DNA of 64,000 nt, from the NCBI GenBank assembly GCA_004298155.1, contig SCRD01000024.1, positions 434,001 through 498,000 on the forward strand. The letters run 5' to 3'. Below are positions 16,925 through 26,848 of the stretch, piece after piece (within the stretch, counting starts at the first letter, position 1; every line of letters begins with the position of its first letter). The position numbers were made by a program, and so were the translations under genes. The DNA comes from Acidobacteriota bacterium. Lineage in GTDB: Bacteria; Acidobacteriota; Terriglobia; UBA7540. Below the pieces are notes generated by a model. It made no database searches, had not been told where the DNA came from, and saw only the letters and a list, made by a program, of their open reading frames with translations.

Positions 16925-19900
16925 TCACCGCCATAGATTGCGCCGGGTCCAGCGATCAAGGTAATAACGCATGCGGCGATCAATGGTTGCTGGCTCCGGT
17001 GGACCGAGTTTGGCGATGAAATCATCCATTTTATCGGCACCCAATATCTCCTGGCGTGGAAGGGCCATCTGATCATCGCCGAGGCGGCTCAGCCCAGGAT
17101 TCGTAGACACGGCTGAGATGAAGCCACATGATTCCATAGCACGACGGACCAAATCGCTGTTTCCGCCGTAAGGGTATGCCATTACCCGTACAGGGCTGCC
17201 GAGTTCGGCCTCGATCTTCTCACGTGAAAGGCGTCCTTCGACAAACATATCGGCGACACTCAACTGATTCAGGCGGCGATGGCCTGCACCGTGCGCCCCG
17301 AATGTGACCCCCTCCTTTGCCAAAGCACGAACGTCATTCCAGGACATCAGCTCTGCCGGCTCGCCATAGGTACGGTCCCATTCTGCCGACCTTCCTACAA
17401 GGTCCGTGGGAAGAAAGACAGTCGCTGAAAACCCGTAGTGCTTTAACAACGGCCAGGCATTCTCGCGGAAGTCGAGATAGCCATCATCGAACGTCAGACA
17501 TACCAGCCTGCCCGGCAGGCGCCCATCCTGGGCAGACAGGGCGTACACCCATTCGTCCAGGCCTATACTGATATACCCATGGTGCTTCAGATACGCAAGC
17601 TGCCGTTCGAAGGCCTCTGGTGACACGCGATACGGAGCCAGTCCATCCGGGCCATGAGAAGCGATCCGATGATACATCAGGATTGGAAGTTCGCGAGTAA
17701 CATTGGTGGTATAAGCCCGAGCTCGAGTGATGGCACAACCGTCCCAGTTAATCCGACCGCAGACCTCGGGATCAGACGGCAGGACCGCCTCCCGGCTGAT
17801 TAATTCCCCGGGCCCGGTCGAATACCGGCGACGACCCGGCTCGCGACGAAACAGTTGCACGCGGTAGAGTGGAGTACGCAGTTCACGAACCAGATGCAGG
17901 CCCGGTATGCTGGCAAAAGTTTCACCGATAAATCTGGCCCCGAAGCCATGCACCCAATCAAAACCCGTGACGCCATTATCGTCAACCACCAGGTTCGAGT
18001 GCGTCATCAGCAAATGGCCACCCGTGCTGAGGCTTTTTGCAAGCCGCGAGGCAAGGCGACGCAGCTCGAAGCGGTCGTTTAGATAGTAGAGTACCTCGCT
18101 GCAGACGATAAGGTCGAACCGGCCGATGGGATCACGGCGGAGGTTCGACCGTCGAAACGTAACGTTCTGGAGTTCTCCGCACCTCTGCCGGGCGCGCAAC
18201 AACGCCTGCTCAGAAATATCTGCAGCAACCAGATGGCCAACGCGAGGGGCCAATTTGGCCGTGAAATCACCCTCTGCGCATGCAAGCTCCAGCGCATCGC
18301 CGATGGGCGTGTCGGGCAGCAATTCGAGTGTGTGCTTATATTTAGTCTGCTCGTAGGCGCTCCCAAAGCTCCACGGGTCAACAGTAGCGAAAACCTTTTC
18401 CCATGCCATCCGCTCAGGATCGGACTCAGCCAGAGATGGAGCCCGGTCTTCAATTGTCGGACATTCCTGTTGTCTGGATTGTACCGGCGAGAGCCCGAAT
18501 CGAACTGCCAGAAAAGAATTAATTCGCGAGGAAAGGTAGGCAGAAAGCCTGCGACGCCAACGCGACCTCGACACATGAATGAGGTCCCAAAGGAAAAATA
18601 TTGTGCGGCGCCCCAGAAGCAGACGGACCAGTTGCGGGTTGTCCCTGATGATCCGGCGCGTGTGCGGGTCGAATATGCTGCGGTGTTTTTTGAGGACTGC
18701 GGCTGCGGGAGCCGCCTGGGCCAGCACGCCGGGAACAACAGGCATATCTGCTACGTCGAAAGGCCTGTTATCGAGAGACACGTGCGCACGAACTACTTCA
18801 ACGCCCTCCGGAATCTCGACTGGAGTTCCTCCGGCCTCTAACCGGGCGCGCAAAACATGCGTGCGGCCGAGGGTAACCGGCGCGGTTTCAGGCCCAAGTT
18901 CTTTCGCAAGCTGCCGCTCCACCTCCCGCCGAACCACATCTTCGTTCAGGTCAGCAACAGACTCCGGAAAGATATTTTGCAATGCCTGCGCGAGAGCTGG
19001 CCATAATTCCATCCAGCGGGCGGCGAGCTCCGCTCGCGAGCACCCGGCACCGTACATTAATCCATCGAGCACCGTCGAGGCGGCAATGTTTTCGGGAAAG
19101 CTTTGAACATTTATACTCGGGAGTTCATTGCACGCCTTTGGAACCTCGGCGCCAGCCCCAACCAGATAACCAGTTGCCACCAGAATGAAATAAAATATTG
19201 CCGATGGGAAATTACCTGCGGGAGCTCCGGATTCATATGCTGGTTGAGAGCCATTGTGGCTCGTATCTGCTGCGTGTCCCCGCCGGATGACGGTTAATCC
19301 GTCTGGGATGATGCGTCCACAAGCACGGGTTAGGGATCCTTTTCGAGCCTGGTAGAATGCCGAACATTCATCCAAAGATAGAAATTTGATATTTCGCCGT
19401 GTGAGACGCTGCCAGAGGTCCCAATCCTCGCCGAAAACGAGAGTTTCGTCGAACCCAAGGGCATCCTGCACGAGATGACGCTTTACAAGGCAGGCATGGA
19501 TCGCGAAAGGACAGGAATGCGCAAGGTATTGGGACAGCGGTTCGGCCAAGTTCCGATGTATACGATACTGCGACCGGCCGTCTTCTGTAACGAAGGTGTA
19601 TCCAGTATACGCACCTCCAGCCAAGGGATTGCGATGCAGCGCCTTGACCAGGCGCAAGATGTGATGTTTGCCAATCCAGTCGTCTGCATCGAGGAACATC
19701 ACATATTCGCCTTGGGCCTTCGCGAGTCCGCTGTTACGGGCCGCACTTGGACCTTTATTGGACGGCGTCTTGTGGTAGCGAATACGCCGGTCTGACAACG
19801 CCAACGAAGCGACAACCTCAGCAGTGCGGTCTTTCGAGCCGTCGTCGATGACGACAGCCTCCCACTGCCGAAAGCTCTGCTCTTGAACGCTTCCAAGAGC

Positions 19901-19963
19901 GGTACGCAGGGTGTCCGCAGCATTGAAAGCGGGGATAATTACCGACACTGTTGGTTGAGTCAT
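16925..19963 (-). CDS. Trimodular polysaccharide enzyme: GT2 glycosyltransferase + NodS-like methyltransferase + NodB-like deacetylase
   Basis: About 1012 residues. Module 1 (about 1-230): GT-A glycosyltransferase, SVIIPAFNAADT, VIDDGSKDR, DXD-type FLDADDW, and GEDWDLW as acid region. Residues about 235-515 are a spacer of unknown fold. Module 2 (about 520-705): SAM methyltransferase with NodS-like entry DPWSFGSAYEQTKYKHTL, LELACAEGDFTAKLA and VCSEVLYYL. Module 3 (about 760-975): polysaccharide deacetylase with ILMYHRI, catalytic TFDDGY, metal site HGAGH and YPYGG. The ORF can also start at TTG 19975; I prefer ATG 19963. It is the last gene of the polysaccharide locus and lies 33 bp after the ABC exporter gene. 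No signal peptide, so it probably acts in the cytoplasm on a lipid- or nucleotide-linked sugar (inference). Confidence 0.87.
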   Translation of the reverse strand: MTQPTVSVIIPAFNAADTLRTALGSVQEQSFRQWEAVVIDDGSKDRTAEVVASLALSDRRIRYHKTPSNKGPSAARNSGLAKAQGEYVMFLDADDWIGKHHILRLVKALHRNPLAGGAYTGYTFVTEDGRSQYRIHRNLAEPLSQYLAHSCPFAIHACLVKRHLVQDALGFDETLVFGEDWDLWQRLTRRNIKFLSLDECSAFYQARKGSLTRACGRIIPDGLTVIRRGHAADTSHNGSQPAYESGAPAGNFPSAIFYFILVATGYLVGAGAEVPKACNELPSINVQSFPENIAASTVLDGLMYGAGCSRAELAARWMELWPALAQALQNIFPESVADLNEDVVRREVERQLAKELGPETAPVTLGRTHVLRARLEAGGTPVEIPEGVEVVRAHVSLDNRPFDVADMPVVPGVLAQAAPAAAVLKKHRSIFDPHTRRIIRDNPQLVRLLLGRRTIFFLWDLIHVSRSRWRRRLSAYLSSRINSFLAVRFGLSPVQSRQQECPTIEDRAPSLAESDPERMAWEKVFATVDPWSFGSAYEQTKYKHTLELLPDTPIGDALELACAEGDFTAKLAPRVGHLVAADISEQALLRARQRCGELQNVTFRRSNLRRDPIGRFDLIVCSEVLYYLNDRFELRRLASRLAKSLSTGGHLLMTHSNLVVDDNGVTGFDWVHGFGARFIGETFASIPGLHLVRELRTPLYRVQLFRREPGRRRYSTGPGELISREAVLPSDPEVCGRINWDGCAITRARAYTTNVTRELPILMYHRIASHGPDGLAPYRVSPEAFERQLAYLKHHGYISIGLDEWVYALSAQDGRLPGRLVCLTFDDGYLDFRENAWPLLKHYGFSATVFLPTDLVGRSAEWDRTYGEPAELMSWNDVRALAKEGVTFGAHGAGHRRLNQLSVADMFVEGRLSREKIEAELGSPVRVMAYPYGGNSDLVRRAMESCGFISAVSTNPGLSRLGDDQMALPRQEILGADKMDDFIAKLGPPEPATIDRRMRYYLDRWTRRNLWR

Positions 19964-19996
19964 ACCGCGGTCCAATACGCCCGGGTTTGGATGGGA

Positions 19997-21829
19997 TCAA
20001 CCAGTTGCAACACCAGAATACTCGGTCGTCTGCCCGTAGCTTTGAAGCTCATACATGCGGGCAAAGAGTCCATTTCCTGCCAGTAAACTTGAGAAGCTTC
20101 CTTGCTCCACCAGCTTTCCCTGGTGGAGAACGAGGATGTGGTCCGCTTGCTGGATTGTTGATAGCCGGTGGGCAACAATGATCACAGTATGGTCCCTGGT
20201 GAAGCGCGCCAGCGCCTGCTGAAATGCCTGCTCCGTGACGCTGTCCAGCGCATTGGTCGCTTCATCAAGGACCAGGACATCCGGCTTGCGCACCAGGGCA
20301 CGCGCCAGGACCAGCCGCTGCTGCTCGCCCCCGGATAGACGCACTCCACGCTCGCCGACCAATGTGTCGTAACCCTTAGGCAATCCGCGGATAAAAGGGT
20401 CGGCGCATGCCAGTTCGGCTGCCTCCAACACATCACGTTGGTCAGCCCCGGGCTGGCCGTAGAGGATATTGAAACGAACCGTCTCATCAAATATGTAGGG
20501 GTCCTGATTGACCACGGCGAATTTGGACCGCCAAGCGCCGCGATCAAGGTCATTCATCGCAGTTCCGTCGATTGCCACTAAACCGCCCTGGGCATCACGG
20601 AATCCCAGCAGCAGATCGATCAAAGTGGATTTTCCAGCACCTGACGAGCCGACAATTGCCACGGTAGCGCCACGGCATATTTCAAATGAGACATTGTCCA
20701 ACGCTGGAGCCCGCTGGCCATTAAACCGGAATGTGACACCTTCAAAGCGAATTGTCCGCCACGAAGCGGGACACAAAGCGTCTGATCGAGCAGGCGGCGT
20801 AATATCCCCATTGAGGAAGCGAGTAACAGCCAGAACCGGGCCCTCAAACCCGGCAATCGAAACCCGGGAAGAAACCAGATTTCGGACACGCGGGTGCAGA
20901 CGGTAGAGAACAAGGATAAAAGCCGATAGCGTGGCGATATCTATCAGGTGCGCCTGGACCAGTAAGGCGAGTCCAGCGATTATAGCCGTAATCAGGATCT
21001 CACCCGCCGGGACATTTCTCGCAAGGATAAGTGATTGCCGTAGCGAGATATCGCGGGCCGCGCGTGAGGAATCCTCGAAACATTTCCGTTCAAAATCCTC
21101 CCGCCCAAAAAGATGAATTACACGAAGACCATTAAGGCTTGACCACATTCTGGTCGCTAAGTCCGAATTGGCGCCGACGGCCCGCTCACCAAGCGCCCTC
21201 ATCTCACGGGTCACAAGCGAGACGATGAAAGGTAGGGTCGCGATACTGAGCAAGGCAACGATCGCAAGGCGCCAGGAAAGAAGGAACAGGAGCGGGACAA
21301 AAATCACGGCAGTGCAGGCGCTTGTGACTGCACTGAAGAGCGCTTTTAAAGCCTGGCTGGTATGCCAGGTCTCGGTTTCCAGCAAATTCATCAGATATCC
21401 CGGAGGAAAGTCTTCTAGGTTGGCGTAGGGCACGTTCAAGATACGGGTGAAGAGCCGGACACGGAGGTCGTGGCTCACACGTGATTCGACATAGGAAAAT
21501 GCAGTAACGTCAGCGTAGCTGATCAGGTTCTTAAAACAGATCGCAACGAAAATTGCCAGGACGACACACAAGAGCTGCCACTCGGGCGGCACGACATCCA
21601 TCACGTTCTGAAACCGCAGGACCAACGAGCTATTGCCCGCCACCGATCTGCTGTGGTCCGTCAGCACGTGCAGAAGGGGGACCAGGAGTGAAAGGCTCGC
21701 GCCTTCCATCACCGCGGCCAGCAAACCCAAAACCACAACCACCGGCAGCAGCCACTTGTACCTTTGCAGAAAAGGCAAGAGACTGCGGACGACGCCGAGT
21801 TCGTGCTGAAGGTTCATATTTCTCTGCAT
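19997..21829 (-). CDS. ABC exporter, half-transporter (MsbA-like flippase)
   Basis: 610 residues: an N-terminal six-helix exporter domain (about 20-330) and a C-terminal nucleotide-binding domain. The latter has Walker A GSSGAGKSTLIDLLLG, Q-loop VVNQDPYIFDE, signature LSGGEQQRLVLARAL, Walker B VLVLDEATNALD and switch VAHRLSTI. It works as a homodimer in the inner membrane. In polysaccharide loci such proteins flip lipid-linked glycans or export glycolipids. A GGGAG ribosome-binding site precedes the ATG. The same locus also encodes a Wzx flippase, so this pump may serve a different glycan or a modified intermediate. Confidence 0.9.
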   Translation of the reverse strand: MQRNMNLQHELGVVRSLLPFLQRYKWLLPVVVVLGLLAAVMEGASLSLLVPLLHVLTDHSRSVAGNSSLVLRFQNVMDVVPPEWQLLCVVLAIFVAICFKNLISYADVTAFSYVESRVSHDLRVRLFTRILNVPYANLEDFPPGYLMNLLETETWHTSQALKALFSAVTSACTAVIFVPLLFLLSWRLAIVALLSIATLPFIVSLVTREMRALGERAVGANSDLATRMWSSLNGLRVIHLFGREDFERKCFEDSSRAARDISLRQSLILARNVPAGEILITAIIAGLALLVQAHLIDIATLSAFILVLYRLHPRVRNLVSSRVSIAGFEGPVLAVTRFLNGDITPPARSDALCPASWRTIRFEGVTFRFNGQRAPALDNVSFEICRGATVAIVGSSGAGKSTLIDLLLGFRDAQGGLVAIDGTAMNDLDRGAWRSKFAVVNQDPYIFDETVRFNILYGQPGADQRDVLEAAELACADPFIRGLPKGYDTLVGERGVRLSGGEQQRLVLARALVRKPDVLVLDEATNALDSVTEQAFQQALARFTRDHTVIIVAHRLSTIQQADHILVLHQGKLVEQGSFSSLLAGNGLFARMYELQSYGQTTEYSGVATG

Positions 21830-22064
21830 CAGGCTCCCGCGAAAAAGGAATTCAGGATGGGCGAAATTTCACAGGTTCTCTCCTGCCTCACACTTTCACG
21901 TGCCGGCAACAACCTGGCGGTTCAGCGAGTTAAGCTTTTCGTCGCCCTTCGATTCTGGCATCACGGGCGAGTCAAAGCGCGTTACATCAGAGAAACGGCA
22001 AGAACCAGGTTGCCCGCGGGACTTCATGTGAGCAAAGGGGTCATGGTCATAGTCGAACGTGGGA

Positions 22065-23183
22065 TTAGGTAACGGATTTCAGCGGCAGAGCAGCAGAGGG
22101 CGTGCACATGTCTTCCGTGTTCGTTTCCAGCGGGGGCGCTGAGATGGAACTAGTAACCTGCCAGAAAGCATTCAAAGAGAATTGGCCGGGGTTCGTTCGA
22201 TGGGCGCGTTGGCGCAACCTGTAGAGCCAATGGTCGCAGATTCTTTGTGGAATCCTGCGGGCGATGAGGTCGAGCAGACACCAGGCCCCACCATCACGAC
22301 CGGCGCTGGAGACGACACCGGGCAGTTTACCCAACTCGCGATTGCGGACTGCAGCTGCCAGCATTTCTCGGTAATAAACTGCCTGGCATCGACCCAGCCG
22401 GTACCCTCGAAGATCGGGCCTGCGCCGCCGCAACTCTGTAAGGACGATGGCCCCCGAACGCGCCATGCGGAAAGAGTCCCGTGACATTGCCGTGGCATGG
22501 CGCCGGTAAGCGATCAGGTACTGCGGTACGACCGCAAAATTCCAGCGTTGAGCTAGCGCCAGGTGAAGAGCATGGTCTTCGCACCCCTCTGCTCCATGCG
22601 CGCGCAAGCTGACATCGTAGCCGCCGACAGCTTCGACTCTGCTGCGTCTCATTACAGTGCTGCTTCCGTTACCAATAAAATTCCCGGCTACCAGACCGAA
22701 GACTACCTCCCGGCTCATGCGATGCCGGTTGGACCGACCAAAACTGAGAAACCGGCCGCATTCATCGATTGATACAAACCACGCGTATGAAAGGGCTGTT
22801 TCAGGTCCCGCCGCCTTCAAAGATTCCATTTGCAAGGCAAGGTTCCAGGGGTGCCATACATCGTCGGCGTCTAGCGGCGCAACGTACTCGCCGCGCGCCT
22901 CGGCAATACCTCGATTGCGCGCCGCAGCCACTCCGCAATTTTGCTGGTGGACAACCCGGACCCTTCGATCGACTCGAGCCGCCGCCTCAGCAATTTCTGG
23001 TGTCGCGTCTGTGGAGCCGTCATCGACAACAATAATCTCAAGATCGGGGTAAGTCTGCGCCCGCGCCGACGTCAACGTCATTGGCAAGAAGCGCTGCGCG
23101 TTATATGCAGGGATGATGACCGAGACCAGCCCGGGAGGCCCCGATTTTATGCTCTCTTGAACCATAAATTCCGGCCGAGGCAT
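22065..23183 (-). CDS. GT2 family glycosyltransferase
   Basis: 372 residues. N-terminal GT-A domain with VSVIIPAYNAQRFLP, IIVVDDGSTDATPE, GVAAARNRGIAEARGEY and the metal-binding APLDADDVW; the EGCEDHALHLALAQRW segment is the usual acid region. The C-terminal 130 residues are basic and unassigned. It probably adds one sugar to the lipid-linked repeat unit on the cytoplasmic side. The donor sugar cannot be read from the sequence. An internal ATG at residue 7 is an alternative start. Confidence 0.88.
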   Translation of the reverse strand: MPRPEFMVQESIKSGPPGLVSVIIPAYNAQRFLPMTLTSARAQTYPDLEIIVVDDGSTDATPEIAEAAARVDRRVRVVHQQNCGVAAARNRGIAEARGEYVAPLDADDVWHPWNLALQMESLKAAGPETALSYAWFVSIDECGRFLSFGRSNRHRMSREVVFGLVAGNFIGNGSSTVMRRSRVEAVGGYDVSLRAHGAEGCEDHALHLALAQRWNFAVVPQYLIAYRRHATAMSRDSFRMARSGAIVLTELRRRRPDLRGYRLGRCQAVYYREMLAAAVRNRELGKLPGVVSSAGRDGGAWCLLDLIARRIPQRICDHWLYRLRQRAHRTNPGQFSLNAFWQVTSSISAPPLETNTEDMCTPSAALPLKSVT

Positions 23184-23440
23184 CGTGGACCCAGGAATGC
23201 AACGCTTTCCGGGAGGCGCCTATGCCTCTGGAAATTCCTTGCGTCCACCTATTGCCGGACAATCCGGAAATACGAGATCGTTTTCGGAATGCCTGGCAAT
23301 CTCAAATGGCAATTGGTAGGAGCGATGGGCAGCGACACCCGTTGTTCGCTGAAAATCGAAAGGGGTAAAAGATCTGACTGCGAATTGGCCGATAAGCCTT
23401 CGTTTGCTTTCAGGCACTTTGGCACCAGACCCAGGAATGT

Positions 23441-24127
23441 TCAAGGGCCGGGCGTGACGGGGGAAACAGGTGTGGGAGCTCCACCGGATGTGCTTGCTAC
23501 GATGGCCCACGCGACAAGTCCCACCCCAGCAGCCAGCCCGATATAAAGGAATATGGGGGCTATGCGCTTAAGGTGTCTGTTTCCGCCCTGATTGTCCTGT
23601 GGAGCGCTTTCGTTACGGGCTGTGATCTGAATGGTCTTACCCTTAAGCACTTCCTGTGTTGTCCCAGCCTTTTCAACTTGCAACACTCCGTCCCTGGCCG
23701 TCACCATCAATATCCCATCGATCATGGCGATATCGCCCAGCGTGCTGTAACCTTTTGCCGGAGCCACGGTCACTTCGCCGGCTTTTACGCGGAACGTACT
23801 GCTGGTTTGCGGGTGATAGAGTGAAAGGTTCCCTTGCTCCAGAGATATTGTGACGGCATCAGCCTCACGCAGGAAAGAAGCTTCTGTTTCGCGCCCCAGA
23901 ATCATGCGGTTTCCCTGCTCCAGCGATACCGCCGCAAGACCATCATTGACCCGCAGGTTATCGCCACTTAAGAGCGTCGTATGGGGTAAAGGCACCTGGC
24001 CATCAATCGTCGCATTCTTACTTCCCATCAAGGCGCCGACGGGCATTGAGCCTCCAATCGCAATGGTCAATGTCAACCCCATGGATACAAAAAGTAGCAG
24101 GGCTGTATCAAAACGATTCTGTCTCAT
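23441..24127 (-). CDS. FecR-domain-like protein with N- and C-terminal membrane segments
   Basis: 228 residues. Hydrophobic N-terminus (TALLLFVSMGLTLTIAIG), then a FecR-like beta region at about 35-165 (MGSKNATIDGQVPLPHTTLLSGDNLRV, here given as MGSKNATIDG followed by LLSGDNLRV; then VSLEQGNRMILG and VKAGEVTVAPAKG). A second hydrophobic helix lies near the end (FLYIGLAAGVGLVAWAIVAS), with a Pro-rich tail. A GGAGGCGGTG ribosome-binding site precedes the ATG. Unlike classical FecR there is no sigma-binding N-terminal tail, so a structural or surface-sensing role linked to the polysaccharide is more likely than signalling through an ECF sigma factor. Function inferred weakly. Confidence 0.65.
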   Translation of the reverse strand: MRQNRFDTALLLFVSMGLTLTIAIGGSMPVGALMGSKNATIDGQVPLPHTTLLSGDNLRVNDGLAAVSLEQGNRMILGRETEASFLREADAVTISLEQGNLSLYHPQTSSTFRVKAGEVTVAPAKGYSTLGDIAMIDGILMVTARDGVLQVEKAGTTQEVLKGKTIQITARNESAPQDNQGGNRHLKRIAPIFLYIGLAAGVGLVAWAIVASTSGGAPTPVSPVTPGP

Positions 24128-24280
24128 CTTGCACCGCCTCCAGTACTATTTGGTTATATCGATCTTCGGCATAAAGGTCAATCCGATAGCTTGGACCGGG
24201 TCACAACTATCTTCTTGGGACGCCTTCAAGGCCGCGTTCTTCTGGCCGGCACAAAAGGTTTTCAGCCGGGCTTTGGGTGG

Positions 24281-26839
24281 TTATTGCGTAAGTTTTACAA
24301 CATCGGCAGCACCAAGAGGAAGCGAGAACGCCACAACATCCCCTTGGCGTTGGAACCTGATGGGCCCATGTGTCACGCTTGTAGCCGTGCCGATTCGAAA
24401 AGGTTCGCGAACGGTTACTCGCACAGAAGACAGATCACCACCCGTCCAGTTGAGAAGCGTGATAGCTGCCCCGGCAGATGACACGAGCATCGGAGTTTCG
24501 ACATAGGAAGCGCTCACTTGCACAGCGGGACTTACATGGGCAACCCGAACTGGAGTGAGCACCTGGCTGCGAAGAGAGTCGGCTTCCGCACTCCTCTGTA
24601 AACCCAGATGATTGTCCAGGACGAGCCGCCCGTACGAAAGGCCGGGGAAATAGGAGAAATAGATGATATTCCCAGCTTCTACATGGCCCTCATATACAGC
24701 AGGCGTATGATCGTTAAATAAGACGACTGGTTTACCTTTGAACGTTGGTTCAGACCGTTCACCGAAGGTATGGGAATTGCCAATCATCCCCGTGCTCTTG
24801 AGACCAGGCGCATACCAGATGTATGTTCGCTGGTGTGGCGGGCTTCCTGCCAGTAAAGTGAGGATGTTCGCAGACTCATCATAGCGGTCTGCCTGGGCCG
24901 CTCCAGGCACCATTGCCAGTGTTCCACCGTTTCTTACCCATCGGGCGATGGCTTTCTGCCCTTCACTCGGGATGTCAGGTTCTGTTATATAGAGGACTTT
25001 GTATTTGGCCAGGGTCCCATCGGTTAACCCATCCTCGCTAACAAAATCAACTGGAATGTCGCTCATCTCGAGAGCGACGTACTCATCAAACTCCTCCGCG
25101 ATGTAATCCAGATTTTGGTTGTTGAGTTCATTGTTGGTAACGCCGAGGACCCTGGATCCCGGAGGGATATGCAGGCCATCCCAAACTTCAGAGCTGCGAG
25201 GCTGCAGAATGGCCACCTGCGCCTGTGGTTCTCGGCCCGGCCACAACACGTCTTCCGCTTCCGCTATCATCTTGTCAGCATGGGCGAACTGCGCGGCCGC
25301 ACCGGGAACCTCCGAGTAGGAGTTGCCTGGGAAGTTGTATTCCGGCCCAAAGTTGTAATAAAAGACGGCCTTGGCGCCGCCGCCGATGAGGGTCAATACC
25401 TTCTGAAGGAAGCCATCCAGTGGCTCGCCGGCCGACCTCCCCACGATGTATGCGCCGAATTGCAAATCATTCTTATAAGCAATCGAGCGAAGTTTTGAAG
25501 CGTAAAATGACCATTCCCAAGCGCGGTTGTTACCAAACCAATCCTCGGTCCACAGGAAATCAGTTGCCTTCATCCGTCCCGACTCAAACCAATCCGGAGC
25601 TGCCATCGCCGCATCCGGGCTTTGAGGATTTGGGTTATTTGCCGGGAATCCCTCGAAGTAGTATTGCCCTGCGAAATTGTTCCAGTTGCTGAATGTTTTA
25701 AGATCTGGAGTGAATGCCCGGTGCAGCTCGTCTGTCCCCTCGCGCATATATTCAGCCGCGTACCAGGGAAAAAATCTGCAGGTCCAATAAAACAGCCGCC
25801 GGGCGGCCAGCGGCGCACCCTGCGTCACCCTGCTGCGTCCTATCGGATGGACCTGTCCCCAATAGGCCGCTCCCAGCATCGCAGGAGTCAGATGCTGATC
25901 TGCCAGGTAATGTTGGAAAATCCGAAGCGCGGCGGGATTCTTGTCCACAGCCTCCATCGCCGACGGATAATACCAGCCAGGCTCATCCGCCAATGCAAAC
26001 TGGGAAAAATCCCCGGGTTGAAAGTTGGCTTTGAAGTAGTTGGCCGCGAAACCCGAGCTCCACTTTTCGATGTCCGCAGTGGTAGTTCCGATACCCAAAG
26101 GGCCATCGACAATCCCGCCGCCAAGAGCGATTCGCCGTATGCCATTCTCAAGGAGCATATCGCGAAGCGGCGCGGTTGGAGGCACGATCATCGCCGTGAT
26201 GCCGATCTCTGCTAAATGGGAAATGCCTTCCTGCCAATCGAGCCGATCTGCGTCGCCGCCGATAAAGCGGTCCACAATGAGGAAGTTTTTAGGCCTTTGC
26301 GAGGCGGGGAGCGCGGCGGCGTCAAACTCATGCCAGTACCGCTGGTTGTAGCCTGCCATCGTAGCCGCTCGAGGGGCATTCGTATTCGCGTCGCGCCAGA
26401 CCATAATGCCAAGGCTGGGGCCAAACAAATCACCGTGAAGGTCAAACGTGCTGTCCGGCCCGGGGAAGCGGATCTGAACATTGACCAGCGTCGGATCCAC
26501 GACGGGAGTAATCCCAAGCCACAACATGACCGGGAATTGGCCGCGTGACCGGTTTGAGTACACCTGGAGCGCGGCCTCCGCATCCGCCGCCGAAAACTCA
26601 AGCCATGGGCTCCAGGCATCGCTCCGGGCACTGACTTTCTGTTTCCCCGTGTTCAGGCTGAATATAAAGGATTGCGTTGTAGGCGCATGCCCACCCGTTT
26701 TGGCCACCTGTGCGCGGAGGCTGAACAGCGGAACCTGGCTGGCTTTGAGCGCCGGCGGACCCTGCGAGGGCCCGGCCTCTGCGCAGCTCAGGACCAGAGC
26801 CAGAACAGCCGCGGCACGTTTGATTGATTTGTGTGCCAT
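24281..26839 (-). CDS. Secreted glycoside-hydrolase-like protein (GH42-type architecture)
   Basis: 852 residues with a signal peptide (AAAVLALVLSCAEA). After a beta-rich N-terminal region (about 40-150) comes a TIM-barrel-like part (about 165-540) with candidate acidic catalytic residues in ALADEPGWYYP and FLWTEDWFG. A flavodoxin/amidotransferase-like domain (about 545-720) follows, with EMSDIPVDFVSEDGL and VLYITEPDIPSEGQKAIARW, as in the trimerisation domain of GH42 beta-galactosidases. A small beta domain ends the protein. Within a capsule locus it could trim or release the exported glycan. The family assignment is by architecture only. Confidence 0.65.
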   Translation of the reverse strand: MAHKSIKRAAAVLALVLSCAEAGPSQGPPALKASQVPLFSLRAQVAKTGGHAPTTQSFIFSLNTGKQKVSARSDAWSPWLEFSAADAEAALQVYSNRSRGQFPVMLWLGITPVVDPTLVNVQIRFPGPDSTFDLHGDLFGPSLGIMVWRDANTNAPRAATMAGYNQRYWHEFDAAALPASQRPKNFLIVDRFIGGDADRLDWQEGISHLAEIGITAMIVPPTAPLRDMLLENGIRRIALGGGIVDGPLGIGTTTADIEKWSSGFAANYFKANFQPGDFSQFALADEPGWYYPSAMEAVDKNPAALRIFQHYLADQHLTPAMLGAAYWGQVHPIGRSRVTQGAPLAARRLFYWTCRFFPWYAAEYMREGTDELHRAFTPDLKTFSNWNNFAGQYYFEGFPANNPNPQSPDAAMAAPDWFESGRMKATDFLWTEDWFGNNRAWEWSFYASKLRSIAYKNDLQFGAYIVGRSAGEPLDGFLQKVLTLIGGGAKAVFYYNFGPEYNFPGNSYSEVPGAAAQFAHADKMIAEAEDVLWPGREPQAQVAILQPRSSEVWDGLHIPPGSRVLGVTNNELNNQNLDYIAEEFDEYVALEMSDIPVDFVSEDGLTDGTLAKYKVLYITEPDIPSEGQKAIARWVRNGGTLAMVPGAAQADRYDESANILTLLAGSPPHQRTYIWYAPGLKSTGMIGNSHTFGERSEPTFKGKPVVLFNDHTPAVYEGHVEAGNIIYFSYFPGLSYGRLVLDNHLGLQRSAEADSLRSQVLTPVRVAHVSPAVQVSASYVETPMLVSSAGAAITLLNWTGGDLSSVRVTVREPFRIGTATSVTHGPIRFQRQGDVVAFSLPLGAADVVKLTQ

Positions 26840-26848
26840 ATGAGCAGG

